This document shows positions 6,583 through 14,301 of a stretch of DNA of 64,000 nt, one piece after another. The position numbers and the translations under genes were made by a program. Each line of letters opens with the position of its first letter. The first letter of the stretch is position 1. Origin of the DNA: an uncultured Christensenellaceae bacterium (GTDB lineage Bacteria; Bacillota; Clostridia; Christensenellales; Borkfalkiaceae); the NCBI GenBank assembly GCA_910586985.1, contig CAJUKK010000012.1, positions 7,329 through 71,328 of the forward strand, read 5' to 3'. A model generated the notes under the pieces. The model saw only the letters and a list, made by a program, of their open reading frames with translations, ran no database searches and was not told where the DNA came from.

Positions 6583-9172
6583 GCTTGCCGCCCGCCGAGC
6601 GCATGATCGCTTTATAACCCTCGCCGAAGGGCACGATGGAGATTGCGAGCAAAAGCACGACCGCCCATTGCGCGCCGCCGAGCGCCGTGAGGGAGAACAT
6701 CATGCGGAACGCCGGCACGAGCGGGAGCATAACGTTGAGCGCGACGCCGGCAAGCGCGGTCAATATGAGGGCGCAGTTGGAGACGAGCCCCTTAAACCCG
6801 AGCGCGTCGCGTTCCCGCCGCACGTTGAACGCATGAAACAGCTCAACAAGCGACATCAGAAGGAACGCCGCCGTCGACGCCATGCCGTTGCCCCAGCGCG
6901 GAACGGCATATACGAACAAACCGAATACGAGCGCAGTCTGTACGAGCGCGAATACGATCATATCCGCAACCGACCGCCGCGAGAAGATATCTTCCGCAGA
7001 GACGGGCGGTTTTTTCATGACCCCTTCCGAGCGCTCCACGCCCAGCGCGAGCACGGGCAGAGAGTCCGTGATGAGATTGATCCACAAAAGCTGCGTCGAG
7101 GTCAAAAATTCAAACTTCCACAGAACGAGCGTTGCAAAGAGCACCGCGAGCACTTCCGCAAGGTTGGTGCTGAGGAAGAAGGAAATCGTCTTTTTGATGC
7201 TGTAAAAGACGTTGCGCCCCTCCTCCACCGCAGTCACCATCGCCGAAAAATCGTTATTTGCAAGCACCATGTCCGCGGCGTTCTTGGTTACGTCCGTTCC
7301 CGAACCCATCGCCACGCCGATGTCCGCCGCTTTAATGCTCGGCGCGTCGTTTACGCCGTCGCCCGTCATGGCGACGACTTCGCCCTGCACCTGCAACGCC
7401 TTTACGATTTCCGACTTATGCTTGGGGGAGACGCGCGCATATACCGAAAAATCCCGCGCGCGCGCCGTGTACGCCTCCTCCCCCATTTCGTCAAGTTCCT
7501 CGCCCGTGATCACCTCTTCGCGCCGCGTTGCTATTCCCAGCCGCCCGGCAATGGCAAACGCCGTGTCCGCGCCGTCGCCCGTAATCATAACAGTGCGTAT
7601 TCCCGCGCCCTTTAACCGCGCGACCGCCTCCGCCGCGCCCTCCTTGGGCGGATCGAGCATGGCGGCAAGTCCGATAAACGTGAGATTCTCCTCCTTGACC
7701 GAACCGTGAAACTCCCCTACGGCAAAGGCAAGAACGCGCATTGCCTGCGACGAAAACGCCGTTACCTGACGGTTGATACGCTCCCGCTCCTCCTCCGTAA
7801 GCGCGCGCTCGCCCGCGCCGCTCATATACCGCGCGCAACGCTTTAAAAGCACGTCCGCCGCACCCTTGACAAAGAGCCTCGTTTTGCCGTTCGCCTCGGC
7901 GGCGACGCTCATCATCTTGCGCTCGGAGGTAAAGTCTATTCCGCCGAGCACGCGGTGTTCGCTGAAAAACGCGTGCCTGTCGGCGTATTCCACAAGTGAA
8001 ATCTCCGTCGGATCACCCACGTACGCGCCCGCGCCGCCCTTGACCGTATGGCAGACGCGCATACAGGTCAGCAGCTCCTTCTGCAACGCCGTACCCGCAT
8101 ATTTTTCGACGCCGGCTATCGAAAAGTCCGTTTTGATCTCCTCGACCGTCATTTTATTCTGGGTAAGCGTGCCCGTCTTATCCGAGCAAATACAGGTGCA
8201 GCTGCCCAGCGTTTCGACCGAAGAGAGCTTGCGCACGACCGCTTTTGCCCGCGCCATGCGCTGTACGCCCATGGCAAGAATGATGGTTACGACCGCTCCC
8301 ATTCCCTCCGGTATGGCGGCGACGGCAACGGCGACCGCCGACATGACGTTGTGCAAAAAGCTGACGCGGCGGGAGAGCAATCCGCCCAAAAACAAAATCG
8401 CCGCAACCGAAAGTACGGTGACCGTAATGATCTTCCCGAGGCGGGAGACCGTTTTATCGAGCGGGGTCGGCACCGGTTTGGAGGAGGACAAGAGTCCCGC
8501 AATCTTTCCCATCTCCGTGTCCATACCCGTTGCAATAACCACGCACCGCGCCCGCCCGCGCATGACGAAGGTAGACATATGAAGGGTGTTTTCCCGCTCG
8601 GCGAGCGCCGTTTTTTTGACAACGCAGTCCCGCTTTTTGGCGGGAGAGGATTCCCCCGTAAGCGCGGATTCGTCTACGCGCAGATTTTCGCTCGCGAGTA
8701 TCCTGCAATCGGCGGGCACGCGGTCTCCCTCTTCGAGTTCGATAACGTCGCCCACCACAAGCTCTTCCGCATCCGTTACGATCACTTTCCCGTCGCGGAC
8801 GACCTTGGCAGTCGCCTTGGAGAGCGTTTTTAATTTGTCGATTGCGGAATCGGCGCGGAATTGCTGCAAAAATCCGACGATCGCGTTCAGGAGAATGATA
8901 AAGAGAAGTATGCCCGTATCGGCAAGTTCGCTCTTGTCCCCCGTCGTAAACGCGAGCACGCCCGAAAGAAACGCCGCCGCTATGAGTATGATCGACATCA
9001 AGTCCTTGAACTGCGCAAAAAACAGCCCCACAAGGCTGTGCCTTTTTTGCTCCTTTAAAGCGTTTTTTCCGTCGTGGGAAAGGCGGCTTGCCGCTTCCTT
9101 TGCGTCAAGTCCCCGCGGAGACGAACGCACGCGGGACAGCGCCTCTTCCGCCGTTAATTGATACTGTTCCAT
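6536..9172 (-). CDS. P-type cation-transporting ATPase, Ca2+ type (P2A)
   Basis: 878 residues from the ATG at 9172, within the normal length for bacterial PacL/Yloa-type pumps. N-terminal cation ATPase domain, actuator motif 'TGES', phosphorylation site 'DKTGTLT', hinge 'TGDGVNDAPS', and about ten membrane helices. M4 reads 'IPEGMGAVVT' and M6 'NLITDSLPVLALG', which fit Ca2+ (or Mn2+) transporters of the SERCA-like group. It should export or sequester calcium across the cell membrane using ATP. Monocistronic, with a weak SD site; it is convergent and overlapping with the deacetylase gene. Metal specificity is inferred, not shown. Confidence 0.88.
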   Translation of the reverse strand: MEQYQLTAEEALSRVRSSPRGLDAKEAASRLSHDGKNALKEQKRHSLVGLFFAQFKDLMSIILIAAAFLSGVLAFTTGDKSELADTGILLFIILLNAIVGFLQQFRADSAIDKLKTLSKATAKVVRDGKVIVTDAEELVVGDVIELEEGDRVPADCRILASENLRVDESALTGESSPAKKRDCVVKKTALAERENTLHMSTFVMRGRARCVVIATGMDTEMGKIAGLLSSSKPVPTPLDKTVSRLGKIITVTVLSVAAILFLGGLLSRRVSFLHNVMSAVAVAVAAIPEGMGAVVTIILAMGVQRMARAKAVVRKLSSVETLGSCTCICSDKTGTLTQNKMTVEEIKTDFSIAGVEKYAGTALQKELLTCMRVCHTVKGGAGAYVGDPTEISLVEYADRHAFFSEHRVLGGIDFTSERKMMSVAAEANGKTRLFVKGAADVLLKRCARYMSGAGERALTEEERERINRQVTAFSSQAMRVLAFAVGEFHGSVKEENLTFIGLAAMLDPPKEGAAEAVARLKGAGIRTVMITGDGADTAFAIAGRLGIATRREEVITGEELDEMGEEAYTARARDFSVYARVSPKHKSEIVKALQVQGEVVAMTGDGVNDAPSIKAADIGVAMGSGTDVTKNAADMVLANNDFSAMVTAVEEGRNVFYSIKKTISFFLSTNLAEVLAVLFATLVLWKFEFLTSTQLLWINLITDSLPVLALGVERSEGVMKKPPVSAEDIFSRRSVADMIVFALVQTALVFGLFVYAVPRWGNGMASTAAFLLMSLVELFHAFNVRRERDALGFKGLVSNCALILTALAGVALNVMLPLVPAFRMMFSLTALGGAQWAVVLLLAISIVPFGEGYKAIMRSAGGKLKRRKKYSLARGSIR

Positions 9173-9225
9173 ACCCGTATGGTATGAGCGCAGACGCGCA
9201 AATATGCCAATGCCGCGCCGCCCGT

Positions 9226-9254
9226 AAAAATAAGTCCCGCTCAATCACGGGACT
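9226..9254 (-). terminator. terminator after XRE gene 9273-9482
   Basis: Stem AGTCCCG / CGGGACT with an 8-base loop, followed on the minus strand by TATTTTT. It separates the XRE gene from the ATPase gene. Confidence 0.75.
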
Positions 9255-9272
9255 CGTAAAAAGGCATTGCGA

Positions 9273-9482
9273 TCACTGCAAGAAAAGAATGTAATTTGCA
9301 TCCAGATCGAGCAGACGGCATAAATTGGCAAACGTGTCGAACGCGGGCATCTTGCACCGCCGCACGTAGCTGGAAACAGCCTGCTGACTGACACCGATCT
9401 TTTTTGCGATCTTCGTTTGACTCATTCCGCTGTGTATTATTTCTTCCGCCAACCTCTCCTGAATCTGTTCGAGCGTTACCAT
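9273..9482 (-). CDS. small XRE-family repressor (HTH-a) of cassette A1
   Basis: 69 residues made almost only of a Cro/CI-type helix-turn-helix: 'MSQTKIAKKIGVSQQAVSSYVR' is helices 2-3, followed by 'ANLCRLLDLDANYIL'. It has a G-rich SD site just before the ATG. It is divergent from the two cysteine-rich genes at 9626-10115 and is the likely repressor of both promoters in the 140-base gap. It is a clear paralogue of HTH-c (10524-10736), sharing the 'LLDLDANYIL' ending. No cofactor domain is present, so any signal must be sensed by another protein or by the DNA-binding domain itself. Confidence 0.88.
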   Translation of the reverse strand: MVTLEQIQERLAEEIIHSGMSQTKIAKKIGVSQQAVSSYVRRCKMPAFDTFANLCRLLDLDANYILFLQ

Positions 9483-9522
9483 ATCCCCCCCCTCGATAAG
9501 TTTATATTAATATTTTACTATG

Positions 9523-9580
9523 ATTGGCTGATAAAAACTTGACTAAAACCATTGGTTGTATTATAATATCGACAACCGAT
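9523..9580 (+). promoter_or_regulatory. promoter and candidate operators of cassette A1
   Basis: Promoter TTGACT (9539-9544), 17-base spacer, TATAAT (9562-9567) drives the cysteine-rich operon. Three related sites of the form ATYGGYTG(A/T) occur: 9523-9532 forward, 9551-9559 forward inside the spacer (also a short palindrome AACCATTGGTT), and 9572-9580 in reverse. They are the probable binding sites of HTH-a. Confidence 0.65.
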
Positions 9581-9625
9581 AATTGTGGCCGCAAAATACG
9601 AAAATATTACAAAAAGAGGAAAGCT

Positions 9626-9901
9626 ATGGAACAACAGATAGGAAACTGTTCCCGTTGCATGTATTTCGACCGTTATTTTGTAAAAAAAGCGACGACTTTT
9701 CAAAGCACTTCGATCGGATGGTGCGAAGTAAAAAAAGAGATCGTAAAATCGCGCGACAGTTGCGAGGAATGCAAAAAAAGACAGTTGCGAAGAACATCCT
9801 ATCACGCGCTGATACTTCATTTGAACGACCTTTTAACGGAAATCAGCGAAGTAAAAGGTATATTAGAGGACGTCGATTATGAAAGCAGACACCTGCTTTA
9901 A
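9626..9901 (+). CDS. cysteine-rich microprotein A1 (C-x2-C ... GWC ... C, C-terminal helix)
   Basis: 91 residues from the ATG at 9626, which has AGAGGA six bases upstream; the longer frame from 9524 crosses the promoter. Cysteines 8 and 11 (C-x2-C), 33 (in GWC) and 46 are conserved without gaps in the paralogue at 11274. Such a Cys4 set suggests a zinc ribbon or similar metal site. Residues 60-82 ('LILHLNDLLTEISEVKGILED') form an amphipathic, probably dimerising helix. Not a family I recognise. The gene is divergent from an XRE repressor and overlaps the next gene by 23 bases, so the two products are probably made together. Confidence 0.75.
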   Translation: MEQQIGNCSRCMYFDRYFVKKATTFQSTSIGWCEVKKEIVKSRDSCEECKKRQLRRTSYHALILHLNDLLTEISEVKGILEDVDYESRHLL

Positions 9902-10115
9902 TTGCAGTTATTGCCGACGAATGTACAGACGTTTGTGGTATCGCTACATACGCATACAAGGTTTTTACTGTACCCGATCGAAGGAAATGATCGACCGGAA
10001 AACCCCTTGCGAAAAATATAAACCGCGGGGAGAAGAATACGACCTTTCGGACGAGAGATTCGAGAAGGTCGAAAACGATATTCGGGCGATGTTGGAATAT
10101 TTTAAAAAAGAATAA
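9879..10115 (+). CDS. cysteine-rich microprotein A1' (C-x2-C-x2-C ... C ... C)
   Basis: 78 residues. Cysteines at 6, 9, 12, 31 (in 'FYC') and 44 (in 'CEKY'), then an acidic-basic helix 'LSDERFEKVENDIRAMLEYF'. The order C-x2-C, aromatic-x-C, C-x2-aromatic repeats the layout of protein A1, so the two may share a fold. GAGG precedes the ATG, which lies inside the end of the A1 gene. The paralogue is 11527-11772. Function unknown; a metal-binding partner subunit is one reading. Confidence 0.75.
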   Translation: MKADTCFNCSYCRRMYRRLWYRYIRIQGFYCTRSKEMIDRKTPCEKYKPRGEEYDLSDERFEKVENDIRAMLEYFKKE

Positions 10116-10116
10116 G

Positions 10117-10154
10117 AAAGAGCGACCGGCGCGTAAACGCGCCGGTCGCTCTTT
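10117..10154. terminator. bidirectional terminator between cassette A1 and HTH-b
   Basis: Long perfect stem with arms AGAGCGACCGGCGCG and its complement around a TAAA loop, with T-runs on both strands. It serves the convergent genes 9879-10115 and 10154-10357. Confidence 0.9.
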
Positions 10155-10357
10155 TATATATCTTGGTTTAACAATTCATCTAAAGTTACCCCGTAATATT
10201 CGGCTAAAATGATACAATCTTCTACGTTCGGAATCACTTTTCCCGTCTCCCAACGACTGATGCTTGCGTTACTGATTCCCGTATCCTTTTCCACTTGTAA
10301 TAAGGTTTTATTGCTAAGCAATCTTTGCGCTCTCATGGCATTGCCGATATTTTTCAT
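10154..10357 (-). CDS. small XRE-family regulator (HTH-b)
   Basis: 67 residues, a single Cro/CI HTH domain: 'KTLLQVEKDTGISNASISRWETGK' is the DNA-binding part and 'LAEYYGVTLDELL' the closing helices. An AAAGGG site precedes the ATG. It is head-to-head with HTH-c, and the shared gap holds three copies of an ACAGA-N5-TCTGT type palindrome that overlap promoters in both directions. This looks like a mutual or auto-repression switch similar in layout to phage immunity regions, but no phage genes are near. Confidence 0.87.
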   Translation of the reverse strand: MKNIGNAMRAQRLLSNKTLLQVEKDTGISNASISRWETGKVIPNVEDCIILAEYYGVTLDELLNQDI

Positions 10358-10402
10358 AAGTATCCCTTTAAACTATATTGCAACGTGATAGTTTATGCTG
10401 GA

Positions 10403-10483
10403 TTTTACAGATAACGTCTGTAAAAATAAAATACCACAGACAATATCTGTAAGTCAAGCATTTTACAGATATTCCCTGTAAAA
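10403..10483. promoter_or_regulatory. three palindromic operators and divergent promoters between HTH-b and HTH-c
   Basis: Sites at 10403-10425, 10436-10450 and 10461-10483. The outer two are 23-base inverted repeats with arms TTTTACAG(A) and (T)CTGTAAAA. All have the core ACAG(A)-N5-(T)CTGT with a 5-base centre. A minus promoter TTGACT-18-TATTTT (10423-10456) carries the middle site in its spacer; a plus candidate TTTACA-17-TATTTA overlaps the third site. Confidence 0.8.
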
Positions 10484-10523
10484 TTATTTAAAAAACTTTT
10501 TCAAATTATAGGAAGAAAACGAC

Positions 10524-10736
10524 ATGATAACACTTGATCAGATACAAATCCGCATAGCCGAAAGTATAAAGCAAAGCAACATGACACAAACCGCAATTGC
10601 AAATGCGTTGAATATTAAGCAACAAACCATCGCCTGCTATCTTGCGGGAAAAGCTATGCCCGCGCTCGACACATTGTCAAACCTTTGCAAACTTTTAGAC
10701 CTCGATGCAAACTACATTCTATGCTTAACAGATTAA
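10524..10736 (+). CDS. small XRE-family regulator (HTH-c)
   Basis: 70 residues, one HTH domain with 'MTQTAIANALNIKQQTIACYLAGK' and the ending 'LCKLLDLDANYILCLTD'. It is closely related to HTH-a over its whole length. An AGGAAG site lies upstream of the ATG, and a strong terminator follows at once. It is divergent from HTH-b with shared operators. No cysteine-rich gene follows it, unlike the neighbouring cassettes. Confidence 0.87.
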   Translation: MITLDQIQIRIAESIKQSNMTQTAIANALNIKQQTIACYLAGKAMPALDTLSNLCKLLDLDANYILCLTD

Positions 10737-10768
10737 AACGGGCGAGCGCAAATGCGCTCGCCCGTTTT
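10735..10768 (+). terminator. terminator of HTH-c
   Basis: Perfect stem AAAACGGGCGAGCGC and its complement around an AAAT loop, ending in TTTT. The left arm overlaps the last bases of the stop region. The following 175 bases (10769-10944) are AT-rich and show no gene. Confidence 0.85.
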
Positions 10769-10944
10769 GTTAAATATTCAGAAAATAATCACAACTTAAA
10801 TCCACATTTATGGACAATCCGATTTAATTGCAAATAATTTTCTACAATTTTGCAGAATGCAAGCAAAATCAATCGGCTTTTATTATAATTCTTTTTGAGT
10901 TATCAAACTGATAATTTCCGTAATTTAAAATATCGCATTTAAAA

Positions 10945-11148
10945 TCAATTATTTAAATCAAGGATATAGTCGGTTGTAACTCCAAAATACTGCGCCAATT
11001 TTATTAAAACCGCCACACTTGGCACTCTTTGTCCACTTTCCCAATACTGAATTGCACTTTTACTAAACCCCGTTTCTGTTGCAAGTTCGGTTATTGTCAC
11101 CTTTCTTTCTTCTCGTAATTCTTTTAAGCGAACCAAGTAAACTTTCAT
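10945..11148 (-). CDS. small XRE-family repressor (HTH-d) of cassette A2
   Basis: 67 residues: 'VTITELATETGFSKSAIQYWESGQ' is the helix-turn-helix and 'LAQYFGVTTDYILDL' the end. There is no SD site; an extended -10 box TGG-TAAAAT ends six bases before the ATG, as expected for a leaderless repressor mRNA. It is divergent from the cysteine-rich pair 11274-11772 across three CCAC-N4-GTGG palindromes. It probably represses that pair and itself. Confidence 0.87.
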   Translation of the reverse strand: MKVYLVRLKELREERKVTITELATETGFSKSAIQYWESGQRVPSVAVLIKLAQYFGVTTDYILDLNN

Positions 11149-11154
11149 ATTTTA

Positions 11155-11231
11155 ATTTTACCACAATTATGACAAAATAGCTTGACAAACCACCATTGTG
11201 GGTGACATGTTAACAAACACCACAATTGTGG
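11155..11231. promoter_or_regulatory. operators and divergent promoters of cassette A2
   Basis: Palindromes CCACCATTGTGG (11190-11201) and CCACAATTGTGG (11220-11231), plus a degenerate copy at 11161-11172, are spaced about 30 bases apart. On the plus strand TTGACA (11182-11187) with an extended -10 (TGACATGTT) encloses the middle site. On the minus strand TAAAAT (11155-11160) serves HTH-d and abuts the degenerate site. Confidence 0.75.
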
Positions 11232-11273
11232 TCTAACAATTACCGCAAATCTTAAAAAAAGAGGAAAAAAATA

Positions 11274-11555
11274 ATGGAAAACCATCCCAACAGATGCAGC
11301 AGATGTCGATTTTTCGACAGATACTACACCAAAGAAACAAAAAAGTTCCGCCGTACCGAATGCGGCTGGTGCCGGAAAAAACAAGAGCTTGTAAGCACGC
11401 ACGGTGAATGCGAAAAATATTCGGCGCGTACGCGCCGATGCATGCCCCAACGCGCACTCTACCTTCAACTAAACGACCTTTTAACTGAAATTTCCGAAAT
11501 CCGAAATTTTTTGGAGGACAACAAACTTGAAGGCGAAGACAACAAAACTCTGTAA
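11274..11555 (+). CDS. cysteine-rich microprotein A2
   Basis: 93 residues with SD site AGAGG. It aligns without gaps to A1 over residues 1-49: C8, C11, C33 (in GWC) and C46 are shared, with an extra C30. The C-terminal helix 'LYLQLNDLLTEISEIRNFLED' is also shared. The DNA sequences have diverged, so this is an older paralogue than the duplicated B pair. It is divergent from HTH-d and overlaps the next gene by 29 bases. Unknown function; a small metal-binding dimer is an inference from the cysteine pattern and helix. Confidence 0.77.
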   Translation: MENHPNRCSRCRFFDRYYTKETKKFRRTECGWCRKKQELVSTHGECEKYSARTRRCMPQRALYLQLNDLLTEISEIRNFLEDNKLEGEDNKTL

Positions 11556-11772
11556 AGACTGCAACTTCTGTAAACGGGCATACAAGAGGATCTGGTGCGA
11601 ATATTACACGAAAAAACGGTATCTATGCACCCTCGGCGACCGTTTGACCCTGCGCGAAAATTCCTGCGACAATTGGCAGAAAAAAGAGCTCGACTACGAC
11701 CTATCGCAAAAAAGATTCGACGATATCGAAAAGGATATCCGCCGTCTTTTGGATCGGCTTTCTAAAATATAA
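11527..11772 (+). CDS. cysteine-rich microprotein A2'
   Basis: 81 residues starting at TTG (11527), supported by GGAGG nine bases upstream. Cysteines 9, 12, 15 (C-x2-C-x2-C), 34 (in 'YLC') and 47 ('CDNW') match those of A1', with an extra C24. The ending 'LSQKRFDDIEKDIRRLLDRL' is a charged helix. It forms a translationally overlapping pair with A2. Not recognised as a named family. Confidence 0.77.
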   Translation: MKAKTTKLCKDCNFCKRAYKRIWCEYYTKKRYLCTLGDRLTLRENSCDNWQKKELDYDLSQKRFDDIEKDIRRLLDRLSKI

Positions 11773-11804
11773 AAATTGAGCCCGCCGCAAAGCGACGGAC
11801 TCAA
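11771..11804 (-). terminator. terminator of the pyr operon
   Basis: On the minus strand a stem TTGAGTCCGTCGC / CGGCGGGCTCAA (with G-T pairs) is followed by TTTTTATATTT. It lies between the convergent pyrE and cysteine-rich A2' genes. Confidence 0.75.
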
Positions 11805-11831
11805 AAAATTAGGAAGTGTGTGTGAGCAATG

Positions 11832-12491
11832 TTAATATTCTGCGCCGTACTCTTTTAAATATGCGCGCATAGCGGGGAGATATTCCTTACCCTCGATTAC
11901 GCCCGCCTCGATCGCCTCGATAATGTCCTGCACGGTGACGATGGAATATACTTTAACGCCGAAGTTATCGAGCGCCTCTTGTACGGCGGACTTTTCGCCC
12001 GTGCCTTTTTCCTGACGGTCGACGGAGATGATCATCGCCTCTACGTCTACGTTTGCCTCCGCCTCGAGCTTGGGCAGAATTTCGCGCAGAGCTTTGCCCG
12101 AAGTCATTACGTCCTCGATAATGGCTACCTTATCCCCTTCTAAAAGCTGCTGACCGACGAACATACCGCCCTCGCCGTGATCCTTTACCTCTTTGCGGTC
12201 GAAACAGAAACCCACGTCTACCCCGTGGTTTTTTGCAAGCGCGATCGCCGTTGCAACGGCAAGCGGAATGCCCTTGTACGCCGGCCCGACGAGCGTTTTC
12301 ACGTTTAATTTATGTTCGAGATAGCACTCCGCGTAATATTCGCCGAGCTGCATGATCTGCGAACCCGTTCTATACTTGCCCGCATTCATAAAATACGGCG
12401 CTTTCCTGCCGCTTTTCAGCGTAAACTCGCCAAAGAGCAGCACTTCGTTTTCCACCATGAATTTGATAAAGCGTTGTTTGTAAGTAAGCAT
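11832..12491 (-). CDS. pyrE: orotate phosphoribosyltransferase
   Basis: 219 residues, normal length. It joins orotate and PRPP to form orotidine 5'-phosphate. The PRPP-binding loop 'VAIIEDVMTSGKALRE' lies near residues 118-133, and 'LKSGRKAPYFMNAGKYRTG' near the N terminus binds orotate. GGGAG precedes the ATG. It is the last gene of the pyr operon, 16 bases after pyrD, followed by a terminator. Confidence 0.95.
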   Translation of the reverse strand: MLTYKQRFIKFMVENEVLLFGEFTLKSGRKAPYFMNAGKYRTGSQIMQLGEYYAECYLEHKLNVKTLVGPAYKGIPLAVATAIALAKNHGVDVGFCFDRKEVKDHGEGGMFVGQQLLEGDKVAIIEDVMTSGKALREILPKLEAEANVDVEAMIISVDRQEKGTGEKSAVQEALDNFGVKVYSIVTVQDIIEAIEAGVIEGKEYLPAMRAYLKEYGAEY

Positions 12492-12507
12492 AACTTTTTC
12501 TCCCGTT

Positions 12508-13416
12508 TTAATTTAATCTGAGCGCGCCCGTAAGCTCGCTTATTTTTTTGACTCCGTGAAGGTCGCACCACGCGTTTAACCCCTCGATAATTCTGGGGCA
12601 GGCGAGCGTATCGGTAAAATTCTGCGTGCCCACCTGAACGGCGACCGCGCCCGCCATTAAAAATTCGATCGCATCCTCCGCGCACGTGATCCCGCCCATG
12701 CCGATCACGGGAATTTCGACTGCGTGCGCCGCCTCGTACACCATGCGCACGGCGATCGGCTTGATCCCCGCGCCCGAAACGCCGCCCGTGTTGTTGGCGA
12801 TGATCGGCTTTCTGCGCTCGATATCGATCGCCATACCCGTAAAGGTATTTACGAGCGACAGGCAATCCGCGCCGCCCCTTTCCGCCGCGCGGGCGTTATT
12901 TGCAATGCTCTCCACGTTGGGCGAAAGCTTTACGATGAGGGGCGTTTTTTTGAGCGCCGACTTTGCGGCGTTCGTCACCTCCTCCACGCTCTCAGGCTGT
13001 ATGCCGAACGCCATACCGCCGCACTTTACGTTGGGGCAGGAGATATTCAGCTCGATAAAATCGACGAGTCCGTCGAGTCGGGCGCAGATGTTTTTGTAAT
13101 CTTCGAGCGTCTTTCCCGCAACGTTTGCGACGACGCGCGTTTTCGATTTCAGCCATTCGAGGTCGTTTTTAATAAAGCTCTCCACGCCCGGATTTTGCAA
13201 ACCGACGGCGTTTAAGATAACCCCGCGGCTCTCCGCAATGCGCGGTACGGGATTGCCTAGGCGAAGTTCGGGCGTAAGTCCCTTCGTCGCCACGCCGCCA
13301 AGGCAGGAAATATCGTAAATTTCGTCGAACTCGCGCCCGAATCCGAACGTTCCCGATGCGGGAATCACGGGATTTTTTAACTCCACTCCGCAGAGCGATA
13401 CGCGTAAATCAGCCAT
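12508..13416 (-). CDS. pyrD: dihydroorotate dehydrogenase, class 1B catalytic subunit
   Basis: 302 residues. It is an FMN enzyme that oxidises dihydroorotate to orotate. Visible motifs are 'NPVIPASGTFGFG', 'NAVGLQNPG', 'NISCPNVKCGG' with the active-site cysteine loop, and 'GMGGITCAEDAIEFLMAGA' for FMN phosphate. As a class 1B enzyme it needs PyrK, which is encoded just upstream. AAGGAG precedes the ATG. The 129-base gap from pyrK (13417-13545) is GC-rich, with a GCGCGCG inverted repeat, and has no gene. Confidence 0.95.
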   Translation of the reverse strand: MADLRVSLCGVELKNPVIPASGTFGFGREFDEIYDISCLGGVATKGLTPELRLGNPVPRIAESRGVILNAVGLQNPGVESFIKNDLEWLKSKTRVVANVAGKTLEDYKNICARLDGLVDFIELNISCPNVKCGGMAFGIQPESVEEVTNAAKSALKKTPLIVKLSPNVESIANNARAAERGGADCLSLVNTFTGMAIDIERRKPIIANNTGGVSGAGIKPIAVRMVYEAAHAVEIPVIGMGGITCAEDAIEFLMAGAVAVQVGTQNFTDTLACPRIIEGLNAWCDLHGVKKISELTGALRLN

Positions 13417-13545
13417 AACTTCTCCTTGTATATCATGCGTTTGCTTGCCCGCCGTCTTTATAGGCGCGCGCGCTCCGCGGTCTGCGTTTGCGCGCGGAAG
13501 GCGTTTTTGAATGCAACGCTTGCAAACCCTTTCGGCTTTCCATCT

Positions 13546-14301
13546 TTATCGGATATCCACTTCGTTGATCTCAAACACCGGCCCGTCTTTGCAGACGCGC
13601 GCGTGCGCGCCGTTCGTCCTCTCGCACACGCACACGAGGCACGCGCCGATCCCGCAACCCATGCGCTCTTCGAGCGATACGTATACGGGAATGCCCTTGC
13701 CCTTTACCGCCTCTTTTAACGCGCGGAGCATGGGAGTGGGCCCGCAGGCGAGCACGACGTCCGGACGGAACGAATCGAAATCTTTTTCGAACGCCTCCAC
13801 CGCCGTTCCGTGATAACCGACGCTCCCGTCGTCCGTGGCGATCGTAAGCGTTGCGTTTTTGCGCATTTCGTATTCCATGCAGACGGCGTTTTTGTTCCTG
13901 AATCCTATGTACGCCGCAATCTCCTTGGTTTTACCGTATTCGCGGATCGCCGAAACGAGCGGGAAAATCCCCACGCCGCCGCCCACGACGGCAACGCGCT
14001 TTTCGCCGTCCTTTACGTAAAATCCGTTGCCGAGCGGGAGCAGTACGGAGACCCTCTCCCCCGCTTTATAGTCTCTTGCAAGCGACCTCGTTCCCTCGCC
14101 CTTCAAACGGTAGCACACGGTGATGCGCTCGCCCTCCGCCTTGCAGATTGCGATCGGACGGCGCAGAGGGCGCTGTCCCACGCCGATCATGCAAAACTGC
14201 CCGCAACGTACGGGAACCTTTTCTTCCGTGGAGAACGTGAGGCTGTAAACCTCCTCCGCGATCTGTTTATTTTCAAGTACCAGAGCGTTTACTTCGCGCA
14301 T
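13546..14301 (-). CDS. pyrK: dihydroorotate dehydrogenase electron transfer subunit
   Basis: 251 residues from the ATG at 14301 with GGGGGA upstream; a longer frame to 14346 would run further into pyrF. It is a ferredoxin-reductase-like FAD domain (the 'RRPIAICKAEG' flavin site), an NAD domain ('VGGGVGIFPLVSAIRE', 'ACGPTPMLRAL') and a C-terminal [2Fe-2S] motif starting 'CGIGACLVCVC' with a later C. It passes electrons from PyrD to NAD+. The start overlaps the pyrF end by 13 bases. Confidence 0.94.
   Translation of the reverse strand: MREVNALVLENKQIAEEVYSLTFSTEEKVPVRCGQFCMIGVGQRPLRRPIAICKAEGERITVCYRLKGEGTRSLARDYKAGERVSVLLPLGNGFYVKDGEKRVAVVGGGVGIFPLVSAIREYGKTKEIAAYIGFRNKNAVCMEYEMRKNATLTIATDDGSVGYHGTAVEAFEKDFDSFRPDVVLACGPTPMLRALKEAVKGKGIPVYVSLEERMGCGIGACLVCVCERTNGAHARVCKDGPVFEINEVDIR

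Noticed and set aside
9524..9625. N-terminal extension of microprotein A1 to the ATG at 9524
   Set aside because: It would place codons over the -35/-10 promoter and operators; the ATG at 9626 has an SD site and matches the paralogue start.
9626..9901. High-potential iron-sulfur protein (because of C-x2-C and GWC)
   Set aside because: In HiPIP the GWC cysteine is the last of the four; here a fourth cysteine follows about 13 residues later, and there is no export signal.
10403..10483. CRISPR-like repeats
   Set aside because: Three short palindromes of 15-23 bases without regular spacers or cas genes; operators explain them.
9273..11772. Classical toxin-antitoxin pairs
   Set aside because: The genes are divergent, not a co-directional antitoxin-toxin pair, and the microproteins show a cysteine metal-site pattern unlike known toxins. 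A toxic role is not excluded.
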